Assembly (NCBI RefSeq): GCF_905171765.1
Contig: NC_053392.1
Location: 31,426,192-31,490,191, forward strand
Reading direction: 5' to 3'
Origin: Bufo bufo
Taxonomy: Eukaryota > Chordata > Amphibia > Anura > Bufonidae
DNA: 64,000 nucleotides
Below, piece by piece: positions 52,992 to 63,743 of the stretch. The notes under the pieces are model-generated. The model had not been told where the DNA came from. It did no database searches and worked only from the letters and a program-made list of their open reading frames with translations. The position numbers and the translations under genes were made by a program. Each line of letters begins with the position of its first letter. Within the stretch, counting starts at the first letter, position 1.

Positions 52992-53524
52992 CCCACTCTG
53001 ATCTTTACTGGGTGTCTAGGTGGTGCTATACTTATATTTATGTGTTTTTTTCTTTGCCTACTAGTGTGTTTTCCAAAGTGAGAACTCTTTTTCCTTTGTC
53101 ATTTATCCTGACCAGGGCCTTATTAGGGCTTCTTAATAGGATCAGAGTTCCTGTCTGGGCCACCCCTTGCGGGGCTTTTTGGACCCCGTCCTTCGGATAC
53201 ACTTTGAGGGAGTAACAGGACAAGTAGGGAGGTATTAGGGCCAGTGGGTAGTACACATTTACACCCCTCGCCCCTACCCGACCCTCTACGTGGTACTTGA
53301 TCCATCCCCCTAGTGACATTTTATGTACGTCTTGTCATTTGTCATTGCTACTTTAATGAGAGGGCACGTCTTATTCGTTGTATGTTAGTAGGGGCCATTT
53401 TATCTCCTATTCAATAAAAGCGAAGTTTTATTTAGTTAACTGCCCCTTTAGTTTTCCTTTTTGCATCTTTTGAGCAGTTTCTCAGGGAGGCTCTGACTGC
53501 CCCTCCTGAACGACCATACTTTGT
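52992..53524 (+). repeat. PLE-A right terminal repeat, second part, and 3' tail
   Basis: CCCACTCTGATCTTTACTGG onward is the reverse complement of 40390 down to 39991. From about 53400 a 125-bp tail unique to this side (ATTCAATAAAAGCG...) ends at the 15-bp target duplication. Confidence 0.8.
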
Positions 53525-53539
53525 GTCCCCAGCAGATGT

Positions 53540-54258
53540 GCATAGGTTTGATGTTCAATATATAATGATATAGCAACAATGCAGAGGTACCATCATTGGT
53601 GGTGTGGTGAGGCCAGAGAAGTAGGAATGTTGTGCTCCGATCAGTTTCTATGCCTCTGATCAAGGAGCGCTCGCACTGAAGGGGAAGGTCACGTGATCAG
53701 ACCCGGTCACGTGATCGCGGCTTGCCGGCAGCACATAGTAACCTGGTTGCTGGGTAACCAGGACGCTTAGTGGCCGCACTGGTGTGTTGCGGACACAAGC
53801 GCAGCGAGGATGGCAGGGGAGGGAGGTGGAGTAGGTACTGCAGGGAGGGCGGACCTGTGTAATGAAATATATTAATAGCAAGGGGGGGGGACTCTGTCGT
53901 TGTGTCCGGGTAAGGGACTAAAGGGGGTAAAGAGAAGAGACAGTTATAACAGATAAAATGATGATAATGATGTATAAATGGTGCTAAAAAGATTGGATCA
54001 ATCAATTCTGATAATGATAAAACCAATGATCGACAATGAAAAAGGGTAATGGATTAGTGATGCATAATTGGTAATAGATGAATCAACATTAAATAATTAT
54101 CATCCATTAATCAATCAAGGACTAATGATTTGATAGGAGAATGAGGGGGGGGGGTAATAAATGAATTAGAAGGTATTAATCCATGGTGATGCATGTACAT
54201 ATTGTTCCTTACACAAATAATGAAAAATAATAATAATGGATAAAAAAATAATAATATT

Positions 54259-54293
<35 letters not shown>

Positions 54294-54553
54294 TGAATAA
54301 TACATAATAAATAATAATAATAATAATGAAAAAATAATAATGAAAAATAAAAAATATATAAAATAAATAAATAAATGATAAAAAATAAATAAAAATGTTG
54401 GCTCAATATATGGAGCGTCATGCTTAAATGTGTACAGAAAATCAGGTGGCGGTGGAATATACATGTAAAATACTACATTGCACAACCTTGGGGGACCTTG
54501 GCGGTTTGAAATAGGGAACGTCACAATTGGAACATAACTGAACTCGGGGTATT
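53540..54553 (-). repeat. PLE-B minus arm, 3' non-coding region with (ATT)n
   Basis: No gene. Reverse complement of about 58381-59850, including an AT microsatellite-rich stretch at 54225-54400 and a (TA)n at 54258-54284. An uninterrupted ATTTAAGCATGACGC (complement near 54416-54430) shows the empty site of the MITE at 58511. Confidence 0.8.
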
Positions 54554-56490
54554 TCAGAGGTTTATCTCAAAGGCCTCGTTAAGACCAAATGGGTTAAGGC
54601 AGTTGAGTTTGTATATCCAAAACATCTCACGCCTTTTTATCGTCTGCATGACATTATGGCAATCAGAGCCGATTTGTTCAATGGGCGTGATGGAAAAGCC
54701 AGTGGCGAGGCCCTCATGGCGAATGGTTGCGTGTCGAGACACGCTGTGCTGTAGGAAACCCTTTTTGATATTTGACCGATGTTTGTTAAGCCTGTTGCGC
54801 AAGGTTTTGATTGTCCGCCCCACATACTGTAGTCCGCAGGGGAATTCTAGTAGGTAGATAACATTCTTTGATCCACAGTCTAAATGTTGTCTGATGGAGA
54901 AAATTCCCCCATTAGATCTACTTTGGAAAGAAGTTGACATCTGTATAGCGGTACAGCAGAGACATTTGGGTTGGTTGCATCTGAAGCTGCCAGGTTGTTC
55001 AGAGTGTTGGGTTCTCGTGGGGGAAGGTTTGTGGTCGAATCAGTCGGCACGCAGTTTGCTTGGAGCTAATAGATTTTAGCTCTCCTGAACGTCAAGGGAG
55101 GATGGCTGGGTAATGATTTGGATAAAAATGGGTCGCTTCTTAGGATATGCCAGTGTTTGGATAGTATGCTCCTAATATCTGTAACGGGGTTCCGAAGGTG
55201 CACTCGGTCCCCCATTGCCCGCAGAACTGTTGCTTAGCTTTGGGAATGAGGATCTGTGTTTGACCTCATTCCCAGGGCGGCTTTACTAGCTGGGTGGCTC
55301 CCTGCTCCTAGTCTGCCTTGAGCGCCGAGCTGATCATTCGGTACTCGACTGGTTGGTCTGTCGGTCATGTGACGCTGGCCACGTCACATGACCCTCACTC
55401 CCCACTATAAATACAGACAGCCTGCTGGCCACAGGTTGCCTGTTAATTTAGGTTCCACCTGTGATTTTGTCTTTCCTGGCGTACTTACCTCCTGCTGAAT
55501 TCCTGACGATCCTCTGCTGACTCCTTTGGTACTTCACTGCTCTCCTGGTATTTATGACCCCGGCTTCTCCTGACAATTCTCTGCTTGCTCCATTTGTACT
55601 TTGTAGCTTTCCTGGTATTGACTCGGTCCATTCACGTCCTGTTGTTTGTCTGTCTGTCATCCCTGCACTTATTCCAAGCTAGGGATTGCCGTCCAGTTGT
55701 CCCCTGTCATTAGGACTCGCGAGGCAAGTAGGCAGGGCCAGGGGTGAGGGTGGAGCGCAGTGGTCACTTCCCTCCCCCCTGTGTGTGTGTGTACGCGACC
55801 GTTACAATATCCTTATGATTGTTGCTGTATGTCATGATAAAGTTAGTACTCCACTTATTTTCAGATTTCTTTTTTTTATTTTTAGTAATATCATCTGTAT
55901 TATCATTTTTATTAGTGGGTAGGCAGTTTTCTTGTGTGAGGGTTTTTGCTTTGTTGAAGGCCGCTTCTATGATTGGGAGAGGATAACCTCTTACGGATGA
56001 TCTCACTCTGTGTCATGAAGTCTTTGTCTAGGGAGCAGTTCCTTCTAATTCGTTTAAACTGGCCGAAGGGAATATTAGTTTTCCATTTTTTGTGGTGTGA
56101 ACTGGTGAATTCCAGGTAGCTGTTGCAGTCTACCTTTTTGAAATACTTGCGTGTTTCTAATTTATTATTGATGACGTTCAGTTCCAGGTCCAGGTACTCA
56201 ATTTGCGTCTGATTGTGGGTACCGGACAAGGTGATGCCCCAATCAGTGGAATTGAGGTGTGCAACGAAATTATTAATAGAGCAAATATCACCGTTCCAAA
56301 TAATTAACAGGTCATCAATGTACCGTCGATAAAAGATTATGTTTTGATCCCAAAAACTAGAATTATATATGAATCTGGTTTCGAAAGCCCCCATAAAGAG
56401 ATTTGCGAAACTCGGCGTGAAATTCCCATGGCGGTCCCCCTGGTTTGCAGGTAAAGTTGATCCTGAAGCGAAACACGTTGTGCGTCAGAA
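54554..56490 (-). pseudogene. PLE-B minus arm: RT core to GIY-YIG endonuclease, broken
   Basis: From about 56490 downward: FRFRINFTCK (RT, out of frame), MGAFETRFIYN, RRYIDDLLIIWN (catalytic), the PFGQFKRIRRNC thumb block, then a frameshift near 55980. The solo LTR at 55180-55806 interrupts next. The nuclease is intact at 54940-54554: KNVIYLLEFPCGLQYVGRTI, NRLNKHRSNIKKGF and CLNPFGLNEAFEINL to the stop. It lacks everything upstream of the RT palm, so it is 5'-truncated. Confidence 0.85.
55180..55806. mobile_element. Solo LTR, 627 bp
   Basis: TGTAACGGGGTTCC...ACCGTTACA flanked by ATATC (55175-55179 and 55807-55811). It contains a TATA-like CTATAAATACAG (55404-55415) and CT-rich repeats (CTCCTGGTATTTATGACCCC, then TTTCCTGGTATTGACTC). 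The PLE-B plus arm keeps the empty site. No internal coding sequence remains, as after LTR-LTR recombination. A gypsy-type origin is likely from 5-bp duplication and LTR style. Confidence 0.85.
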
Positions 56491-58380
56491 TAAAGGTGGG
56501 GGTGTCGTGATCCAAAACAAAGAGGATTATGTGAAAGAGGCACTTCACATTCTATCTAATAGAGACTATTACCTCCCTCTTAATGAGGACCCCTCCTTAG
56601 AGCACAAGAAGGCATTCAAAACCCTTATTGAATCCGCAAAACACATATTATACAAGAAGGAACAAAATTACATTCTAGGCCTAGACTCAGCAATTGCAAT
56701 ATTCTACCACTTACCAAAAATCCATAAGGACCCAATGAAACCCCCAGGCCGCCCGATCATATCAGGCATCTCATCCCTTACCTGTAACCTCTCACATTAC
56801 GTTGACGTTCTCCTACAGAAGTATGTCACCACTTTACCATTATACCTCCGAGACGCCTCCTCCTTGTTACAATCGCTCAAGGAGATTAAGTGGGAAGGCA
56901 GCTACAGATTGATGACATTAGACGTCACGGCACTGTATTCAAACATCGAACATGAATTGGGTATCAACTGTACCAAACAATATCTGGATAACGACCATCT
57001 CTTGCCCACCGACCAAAAATCCTTTATTCTCAAATCCATTAGGTTTATTCTGACGCACAACATGTTTCGCTTCCAGGATCAACTTTACCTGCAAACCAGG
57101 GGGACCGCCATGGGCACGCGTTTCACGCCGAGTTTCGCAAATCTCTTTATGGGGGCTTTCAAAACCAGATTCATATATAACTAGTTTTTGGGATCTAAAC
57201 ATAATCTTTTATTGACGGTACATTGATGACCTGTTAAGTATTTGGAACGGTGATATTTGCTCTATTAATAATTTTGTTGCACACCTCAATTCCACTGATT
57301 GGGGCATCACCTTGTCCGGTACCCACAATCAGATGCAAATTGAGGACCTGGAACAGAACGTCATCAATAATAAATTAGAAACACGCACGTATTTCAAAAA
57401 GGTGGACTGCAACAGCTACCTGGACTTCACCAGTTCACACCACAAAAAATGGAAAACCAATATTCCTTTCGGCCAGTTTAAATGAATTAGAAGGAACTGC
57501 TCCCTAGACAAAGACTTCATGACCCAGAGTGAGATCATCCGTAAGAGGTTTATACAAAATGGTTATCCTCTCCCAATCATAGAAGCGACCTTCAACAAAG
57601 CAAAAACCCTCACACAAAAAAACTGCATACCCACTAATAAAAATAATAATACAGATGATATTACTAAAAATATCAAAAAAACTAAGAAATCTGAAAATAA
57701 GTGGAGTACTAACTTTATCACGACATACAGCAACAATCATAAGGATATTAGGAGCATACTATCCAAACACTGGCATATCCTAAGAAGCGACCCATTTCTA
57801 TCCAAATCATTACCCAGCCATCCTCCCTTGACGTTCAGGAGAGCTAAAACTTTAAAAAATCTATTAGCTCCAAGCAAACTGCGTGCTGACAGATTCGACC
57901 ACAAATTTTCCCCCACGAGAACCCAACACTCTGAACAACCTGGCAGCTTCAGATGCAACCAACCCAAATGTCTCTGCTGTACCGCTATACGGATGTCAAC
58001 TTCTTTCCAAAGTAGATCTAATGGGGGAATTTTCTCCATCAGACAACATTTAGACTGTGGATCAAAGAATGTTATCTACCTACTGGAATGCCCCTGCGGA
58101 CTAGAGTATGTGGGGCGGACAATCCAAACCTTGCGCAACAGGCTTAACAAACATCGGTCAAATATCAAAAAGGGTTTCCTACAGCACAGCGTGTCTCGAC
58201 ACGCAACCATTCGCCATGAGGGCCTCGCCACTTGTTTTTCTATCACGCCCATTGAACAAATCGGCTCTGATTGCCATAATGTCATGCAGACGATAAAAAG
58301 GGGCGAGATGTTTTTAGATATACAAACTCAACTGCCTTAACCCATTTGGTCTTAACGAGGCCTTCGAGATAAACCTCTGA
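56491..58380 (+). pseudogene. PLE-B plus arm: RT to GIY-YIG endonuclease, broken
   Basis: Starts within RT at about 56491 (GGGVVIQNKEDYVKEALHIL), further upstream than the other arm. RT motifs: AIFYHLPKIHKDP, RPIISGISSLT, MTLDVTALYSNI (motif A), TRGTAMGTRFTPSFANLF, then a TAG at 57181 and a frameshift before the YIDDL block. A second stop occurs in the thumb (57482). The frame 57519-58340 holds a Lys/Asn-rich segment, HPPLTFRRAKTLKN, a CNQPKCLCC Cys cluster, and the nuclease KNVIYLLECPCGLEYVGRT. It loses frame shortly before the natural end at about 58380. Confidence 0.85.
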
Positions 58381-58510
58381 AATACCCCGAGTTCAGTTAT
58401 GTTCCAATTGTGACGTTCCCTATTTCAAACAGCCAAGGTCCCCCAAGGTTGTGCAATGTAGTATTTTACATGTATATTCCACCACCACCTGATTTTCTGT
58501 ACACATTTAA
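58381..58510 (+). other. PLE-B plus arm, 3' untranslated start
   Basis: Mirror of about 54430-54553. Nothing else seen. Confidence 0.6.
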
Positions 58511-58978
58511 GGCTACTTTCACACTAGCGTTCGGTGCTCCGCTTGTGAGTTCCATTTGAAGGCTCTCACAAGCGGCTCCAAATGCATCAGTCTGGCACCG
58601 TTTGTCCTCCGGTCAGCAGGCGGACACCTGAACGCAGCTTGCAGCGTTCGGGTGTCCGCCTGGCCATGCGGAGGCAAACGGATCCGTCCAGACTTACAAT
58701 GTAAGTCAATGGGGACGGATCCGTTTGAAGTTGACACAATATGGCTCAATTTTCTAACGGGTCCGTCCCCCATTGACTTTTAATGTAAAGTCAAAACGGA
58801 TCCGTTTGCATTATCATGAACAAAACAAAAAAAATATATAATAATTTTTTATTTTTTTTTGTTCATGGTAATGCAAACGGATCCGTTCTGAATGGATCTA
58901 AGCGTTTGCATACAGGTGCGGATCCGTCTGTGCAGATACCAGACGGATCCGCACCTAAACGCAGGTGTGAAAGTAGCC
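58511..58978. mobile_element. Harbinger-type MITE, 468 bp, with empty site in the other arm
   Basis: GGCTACTTTCACACTAGCG at the left mirrors CGCAGGTGTGAAAGTAGCC at the right. The flanks are TAA (58508-58510) and CAA (58979-58981), where CAA looks like a mutated TAA. Repeated CGGATCCGT words occur in both orientations. No ORF. Confidence 0.85.
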
Positions 58979-59101
58979 CAAGCATGACGCTCCATATATT
59001 GAGCCAACATTTTTATTTATTTTTTATCATTTATTTGTTGTTTATTTTATATTTTATTTATTTATTTATCATTATTATTATTATTTATCATTTATTATTC
59101 A

Positions 59102-59145
<44 letters not shown>

Positions 59146-60103
59146 TAACCATTATTATTATATCCATTATTAGTATTTTTCATTATTTGTGCAATGAACA
59201 ATATGTACATGCATCACCATGGATTAATACCTTCTAATTCATTTATTACCCCCCCCCCCCTCATTCTCCTATCAAATCATTAGTCCTTGATTGATTAATG
59301 GATGATAATTATTTAATGTTGATTCATCTATTACCAATTATGCATCACTAATCCATTACCCTTTTTCATTGTCGATCATTGGTTTTATCATTATCAGAAT
59401 TGATTGATCCAATCTTTTTAGCACCATTTATACATCATTATCATCATTTTATCTGTTATAACTGTCTCTTCTCTTTACCCCCTTCAGTCCCTTACCGGGA
59501 CACAACGACAGAGCCCCCCCCCCCCCTTGCTATTAATATATTTCATTACACAGGTCCGCCCTCCCTGCAGTACCTACTCCACCTCCCTCCCCTGCCATCC
59601 TCGCTGCGCTTGTGTCCGCAACACACCAGTGCGGCCACTAAGCGTCCTGGTTACCCAGCAACCAGGTTACTATGTGCTGCCGGCAAGCCGCGATCACGTG
59701 ACCTTCCCCTTCAGTGCGAGCGCTCCTTGATCAGAGGCATAGAAACTGATCGGAGCACAACATTCCTACTTCTCTGGCCTCACCACACCACCAATGATGG
59801 TACCTCTGCATTGTTGCTATATCATTATATATTGAACATCAAACCTATGCACATCTACTGGGGACACATCCCCACCAACCACTCCCCCTTTACTTACCCC
59901 CGCCTACTTTTCACATTGGCGTTTTTTTTTTTTTGTGTGCATTTAAATGCTGTGTGTTTGCGTAATTTCATATGCAGTGTTATGTACCTGATGAAGGGGA
60001 ACTGCTCCCCGAAACGCGTTGTACTTCTGCAATAAATACGTTTCTATTTACTATCACTATCTGGACTGGATTCTTGCACCCTGGGATATTTTATCTTTAT
60101 ACC
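58979..60103 (+). repeat. PLE-B plus arm, AT-rich tail and terminal repeat
   Basis: No gene. 59025-59180 is (ATT)n/(TA)n mirrored at 54225-54400. 59850-60103 matches the left end (39700-39975) in reverse complement. It ends TTCTTGCACCCTGGGATATT, near which similarity to the left arm stops. Confidence 0.8.
59984..60024 (+). ncRNA. Hammerhead ribozyme-like motif, PLE-B right arm
   Basis: GTAC, CTGATGA (59988-59994), AGGGG-loop-CCCC, GAAAC, GCGTT, GTAC, followed by CAATAAATACG. Matches the left-arm copy with a single loop change. Confidence 0.7.
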
Positions 60104-61070
60104 TAGTGTCAGAATAAGCCCCAGTACACAGCGGAGCAGCGGAGAGGGGAGGCCGCCATGTACTGACAGAGCGCTGCCTGGTCCTGGTAGTCAAGGGTGA
60201 GGACTGTCTCCCAAGGATCATTTTCTACTGGGAAATACAGGGCCCAGTATAATACACTAGAATCTATATAATATAAAGATATTAGCCCTACCCCCGAATA
60301 ATAATACAATTAGGGGGTCATTTATTATATAGAAATACGTCTATGTTAGGCGTATTTCTGACACAGATTGTGGCGCAAAGGTCCTTAGCACCGCAATCTG
60401 TATCTTTTCGCGCTCGTGCCAGGTCTAAAAAAAGTGCCTACTTTTTTTGGCCATGCAGTTATTGGATACCACCGCCATATAGTAATAACACCGCCATACT
60501 GTGACAGGATAAAAGGGTATAAGAGGGCACAGTACAGGGAATGACTAGGGGCACTGCACAGGGTGTGGTAAGAGGACACAATGCAGGGTATAAGAGGGCA
60601 CAGTACGGGGTGGGGGGCACAGTACAGGGTGGGGGGCACAGTCACATGACCCTGTGACGTTAGAAGGTCCTTATGGTGAATGCGGTTCAGATGCCACCAT
60701 AATGAGAGGCAGAGGAGTGAGACAGGGGCCCTGGATGGACAGGAGGGGTGGACACAGCAAGTAGGTGGAAGGGGCTCTGAGGGGGATTCATACAACAAGT
60801 AGTGGCAGGAGGTCTGTGCAGAGCAGCAATAGGAGATAGGAGGGTGGGACAGGAGCCCTGGATACATGAGGGAGGAAAGGAGACGGCAGGGGCTCCATGA
60901 GGATGAGATAGGACAGGATATGGGGGGGGGGGGCAGGTGTCATGGGGGCAAACTGCTTAATGAAACAGTAACAAAACTAAATAGAATGAAGCAGCAGCAG
61001 ATCGAAGAGTCCCTCTTCCTTCTGTCCCACAGACAAGAGACAGTCACAGTGCAGACTCACTCACAGACTG
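60104..61070. other. Unclassified sequence with GGCACAGTACAGGG repeats
   Basis: No gene. 60500-60645 is a degenerate short repeat built on GGGCACAGTACAGGGT. 60922-60931 is poly-G. Confidence 0.4.
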
Positions 61071-61722
61071 TGTCACGACTGTGACTGATCCAGACAGGTC
61101 TGGGAGGAGAAGGTCGCAGCGACTTGCTACTCGCGATAGCTTGTGAGTTTGCTCCGTGGTTCAGGGTATGTCATCTGGGTTTTGCCTTGTGAACCTTTTT
61201 GTCCTGACTGGGAGTTTGTAGGCATCCTTCACAGGTGAGTCCTGTCTGCCACTCCCAGCTACTATATTAGTTTCAGTTTCACTTGCAGTCATTGCCAGAT
61301 ATAGTCCTTACTTCCAGTGCTACTCTGACCTTGGAAGGAGATCGTTTGATGGTGTTGCTGTGGAGCTCTTGTCCGGCGTGTACTGTCGTGTTTGGGATCG
61401 CCTTCTCTGCTCGTGAATGGATAAGTCTATCTCTGCTGTTGTTTGTTTGTTGTTGTCTTCTCCTGTTGTTTTCCTAGACGTGAGTGATGGTGACTAGCGC
61501 TCCCATCGGCCTTTCCCCAGTCCAGTCTTGTTATTAGGGCGACTGAGGGTTTAGGCATCCTGCTCGCCGCACGGGTTCACACCCCGTCTAGGGTATCAGG
61601 GCAGACAGGTGCCAGCTTAGGGGTAGTCAGGGGTGGCCATTCTATTTCCCATCCGTAGATAAGGGTCCCCCTTCCCCTCCGTCTGGTGCGACATGACTGC
61701 TGCTGGGCTAGCGGTCGTGACA
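61071..61722 (+). repeat. Gypsy-2 5' LTR
   Basis: 652 bp from TGTCACGACTGTGACTG to GGTCGTGACA, the usual TG...CA with a short terminal inverted repeat (TGTCACGAC/GTCGTGACA). It lies 76 bp upstream of gag. The right boundary is well defined by this motif. Confidence 0.8.
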
Positions 61723-61798
61723 GTATATCTGGTCTTTTTAAAAAAAAAATAAAAAAAGTGACATTTATTTATTTATTTTTCTTGCTTGCTGTTTTGCT

Positions 61799-62665
61799 TT
61801 GTATTTTGTCTGTTCCACTATGGATCCGGTTTCGGTTTTGGCGAAACAATTACAGGGGTTATCCCTTGAAGTGGCAGGATTAAAAACAACTGTGCTACAG
61901 CAGCAATCCTTGGGTTCCACCGTTGCTACGGGAAACCAAGGTACTCCTGAGCCAAAAGTGGCTTTACCTGATAGGTTCTCAGGAGGGAGAGACCAATTTA
62001 TAACCTTCAGAGAAGCTTGCAAGTTGTTCTTCAGGTTACGCCCTAGATCCTCCGGCGGTGAGGAACAACGGGTGGGCATTGTAATTTCTCTCCTGCAAGG
62101 AGATCCGCAGGCTTGGGCTTTCTCCCTACCATCAGACTCTCCGGCCTTACGATCAGTGGAGGAGTTTTTTGAAGCCCTGGGTCTCGTATATGATGACCCG
62201 GACAGGGTCTCACTGGCTGAGTCTAAGCTACGTAGACTTCGGCAAGAGAACCGGTCTGCTGAACTATATTGTTCCGAATTCCGTAGGTGGGCTACTGATA
62301 CGTTATGGAACGACTCGGCCCTTAGGAGTCAGTTCTGCCAGGGGTTGCCTAAAAAATTAAAAGACGCGCTGGCGGTATACGAGGTGCCTGGGTCTCTTGA
62401 GGCTGCTATGTCTCTGTCCATAAGAATCGACAGACGGCTCAGGGAGAGACTATTACATTTTTTGGAGGCCTCTATAGGGCAGGGATCGGTCTGTTATGGT
62501 CCAGTCGAACCAATGCAAATAGGGGGCGCCACTAGACGGATGAATCCTCCTAAGTTCCGCCGTAGGTCAGAGGTTTGTTTTCGTTGTGGGGGGAGGGGTC
62601 ATTTGGTAAAGGTTTGTCCATCAGAACCCAAGAGACCACAAACAATGGAGCCGCCGGAAAACTAG
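61799..62665 (+). CDS. Gypsy-2 gag
   Basis: 288 codons. Starts [20 protein letters not shown], continues with the retrotrans_gag core ([20 protein letters not shown] and [20 protein letters not shown]), and ends with a zinc knuckle [14 protein letters not shown] near residues 260-273. No break is seen. The stop TAG follows GGAAAAC (62656-62662), a near-slippery heptamer, and pol overlaps in the -1 frame. Confidence 0.9.
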   Translation: MYFVCSTMDPVSVLAKQLQGLSLEVAGLKTTVLQQQSLGSTVATGNQGTPEPKVALPDRFSGGRDQFITFREACKLFFRLRPRSSGGEEQRVGIVISLLQGDPQAWAFSLPSDSPALRSVEEFFEALGLVYDDPDRVSLAESKLRRLRQENRSAELYCSEFRRWATDTLWNDSALRSQFCQGLPKKLKDALAVYEVPGSLEAAMSLSIRIDRRLRERLLHFLEASIGQGSVCYGPVEPMQIGGATRRMNPPKFRRRSEVCFRCGGRGHLVKVCPSEPKRPQTMEPPEN

Positions 62666-63743
62666 AGTCCCCAGATTGTGCGGAGGATAACAGTCTGGGC
62701 GTATTCGTTTCCTCCATACGCATGTCTCAGTTTTTGTTGTCCGCTACCGTTGAGGCGGGCAATAAAACTGAGATCTGTTCCGTCTTTTTGGACAGAGGGG
62801 CGGGGGTCAACTTGGTGGATTCACGGTTTGCTCAGGCGCTGGGTTTTACTCCGGAACCGGTATGCAGAACTATTCCTGTTTTTGCCATCGACTCCTCCCC
62901 TCTTACTCAGAGAGAGTTAACTCAGATCATCCATAATATCCATCTGCAGGTAGGGGACCTCCATAAAGAGCATATCTCTTGTTATGTCCTGGATGGTCTT
63001 CCGGCTCCTATGGTATTGGGGTTTCCCTGGCTGGTGACTCACAATCCAGTGGTGGATTGGCAGGCCGGGGAGATTGTGGAGTGGAGTGAACATTGTAAGG
63101 ACAACTGCTTGAGTAGTAGGTGCTCAACACTCTCTGTAACATCTTTACCTGCCTTTCTATCAGATTTTATGGATGTGTTCTCTGAGAAGGGTTGTCAGGG
63201 GTTACCACCTCATCGTCCATATGATTGCCCGATTAATCTATTACCTGGGGCAAAACTACCTAAAACCCGGTTATACAATCTTTCTGGCCCGGAGAGGAAG
63301 GCTATGAAAGATTATATTTCGGAGAGTTTGGCTAAGGGACACATCAGACCCTCTTCTTCACCTGTGGCTGCAGGGTTCTTTTTCGTTAAAAAGAAAGATG
63401 GGGGCCTACGTCCTTGCCTGGATTTCCGGGAATTTAAACCGGATAACTATCCGAGATCCCTATCCTCTTCCTCTCATTCCCGACCTCTTTAATCAGGATG
63501 CTGGTGCTAAATGGTTCTCCAAAATTGATCTCAGAGGAGCCTATAACCTGGTTCGCATCAAAGAGGGGGATGAGTGGAAGATGGCTTTTAATACTCCGGA
63601 AGGGCATTATGAAAATCTGGTCATGCCATTTGGTCTTACTAATGCGCCTGCGGTATTCCAACATTTTGTCAACGATATTTTTAGTCACCTTATCGGGAGA
63701 TTTGTTGTGATATATCTGGATGACATCCTGGTCTATTCCCCGG
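62575..63743 (+). pseudogene. Gypsy-2 pol, protease and partial RT, frameshifted and truncated
   Basis: The -1 frame relative to gag. A retropepsin-like segment has [12 protein letters not shown], where the usual catalytic Asp-Ser/Thr-Gly triad reads Asp-Arg-Gly. The linker [20 protein letters not shown] leads into [22 protein letters not shown] and [11 protein letters not shown] frameshift near 63435 moves the rest to another frame: [46 protein letters not shown] and [11 protein letters not shown]. Sequence is cut at 63743. The changed protease triad and the frameshift both argue that the copy is dead. Confidence 0.88.

Larger units (their letters stand above)
39991..53524 (+). mobile_element. 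PLE-A: Penelope-like element with inverted terminal repeats
   Basis: Flanked by GTCCCCAGCAAATGT (39976-39990) and GTCCCCAGCAGATGT (53525-53539), a 15-bp target duplication with one mismatch. The left terminal repeat (about 39991-40670) is the reverse complement of the right one (about 42860-43166 plus 52987-53400). Between them lie RT and endonuclease frames (40687-42153). The right repeat is split by the copia insertion, and a further 130 bp of 3' tail precede the duplication. Without the insertions the element is about 3.7 kb. Confidence 0.85.
39520..60103. mobile_element. PLE-B: head-to-head inverted Penelope-like element hosting all nested insertions
   Basis: A minus-oriented arm (39520-56490, interrupted) meets a plus-oriented arm (56491-60103). 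Both arms end in the same terminal repeat with a hammerhead motif (39826-39868 minus; 59984-60024 plus) and both carry GIY-YIG coding sequence. The arms are 5'-truncated at different points of the RT. PLEs often insert as partial inverted copies. The minus arm hosts PLE-A and a solo LTR; the plus arm hosts a MITE. Outer limits are where arm similarity ends (right) or fades (left), so the left limit is approximate. Confidence 0.75.
61071..63743 (+). mobile_element. Ty3/gypsy retrotransposon Gypsy-2, 3'-truncated
   Basis: 5' LTR, gag and the first half of pol, then an abrupt switch to a hAT-like end inside RT right after YLDDILVYS. Related to but distinct from Gypsy-1 (similar gag-pol overlap and RT). 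No 3' LTR in the window. Confidence 0.88.
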
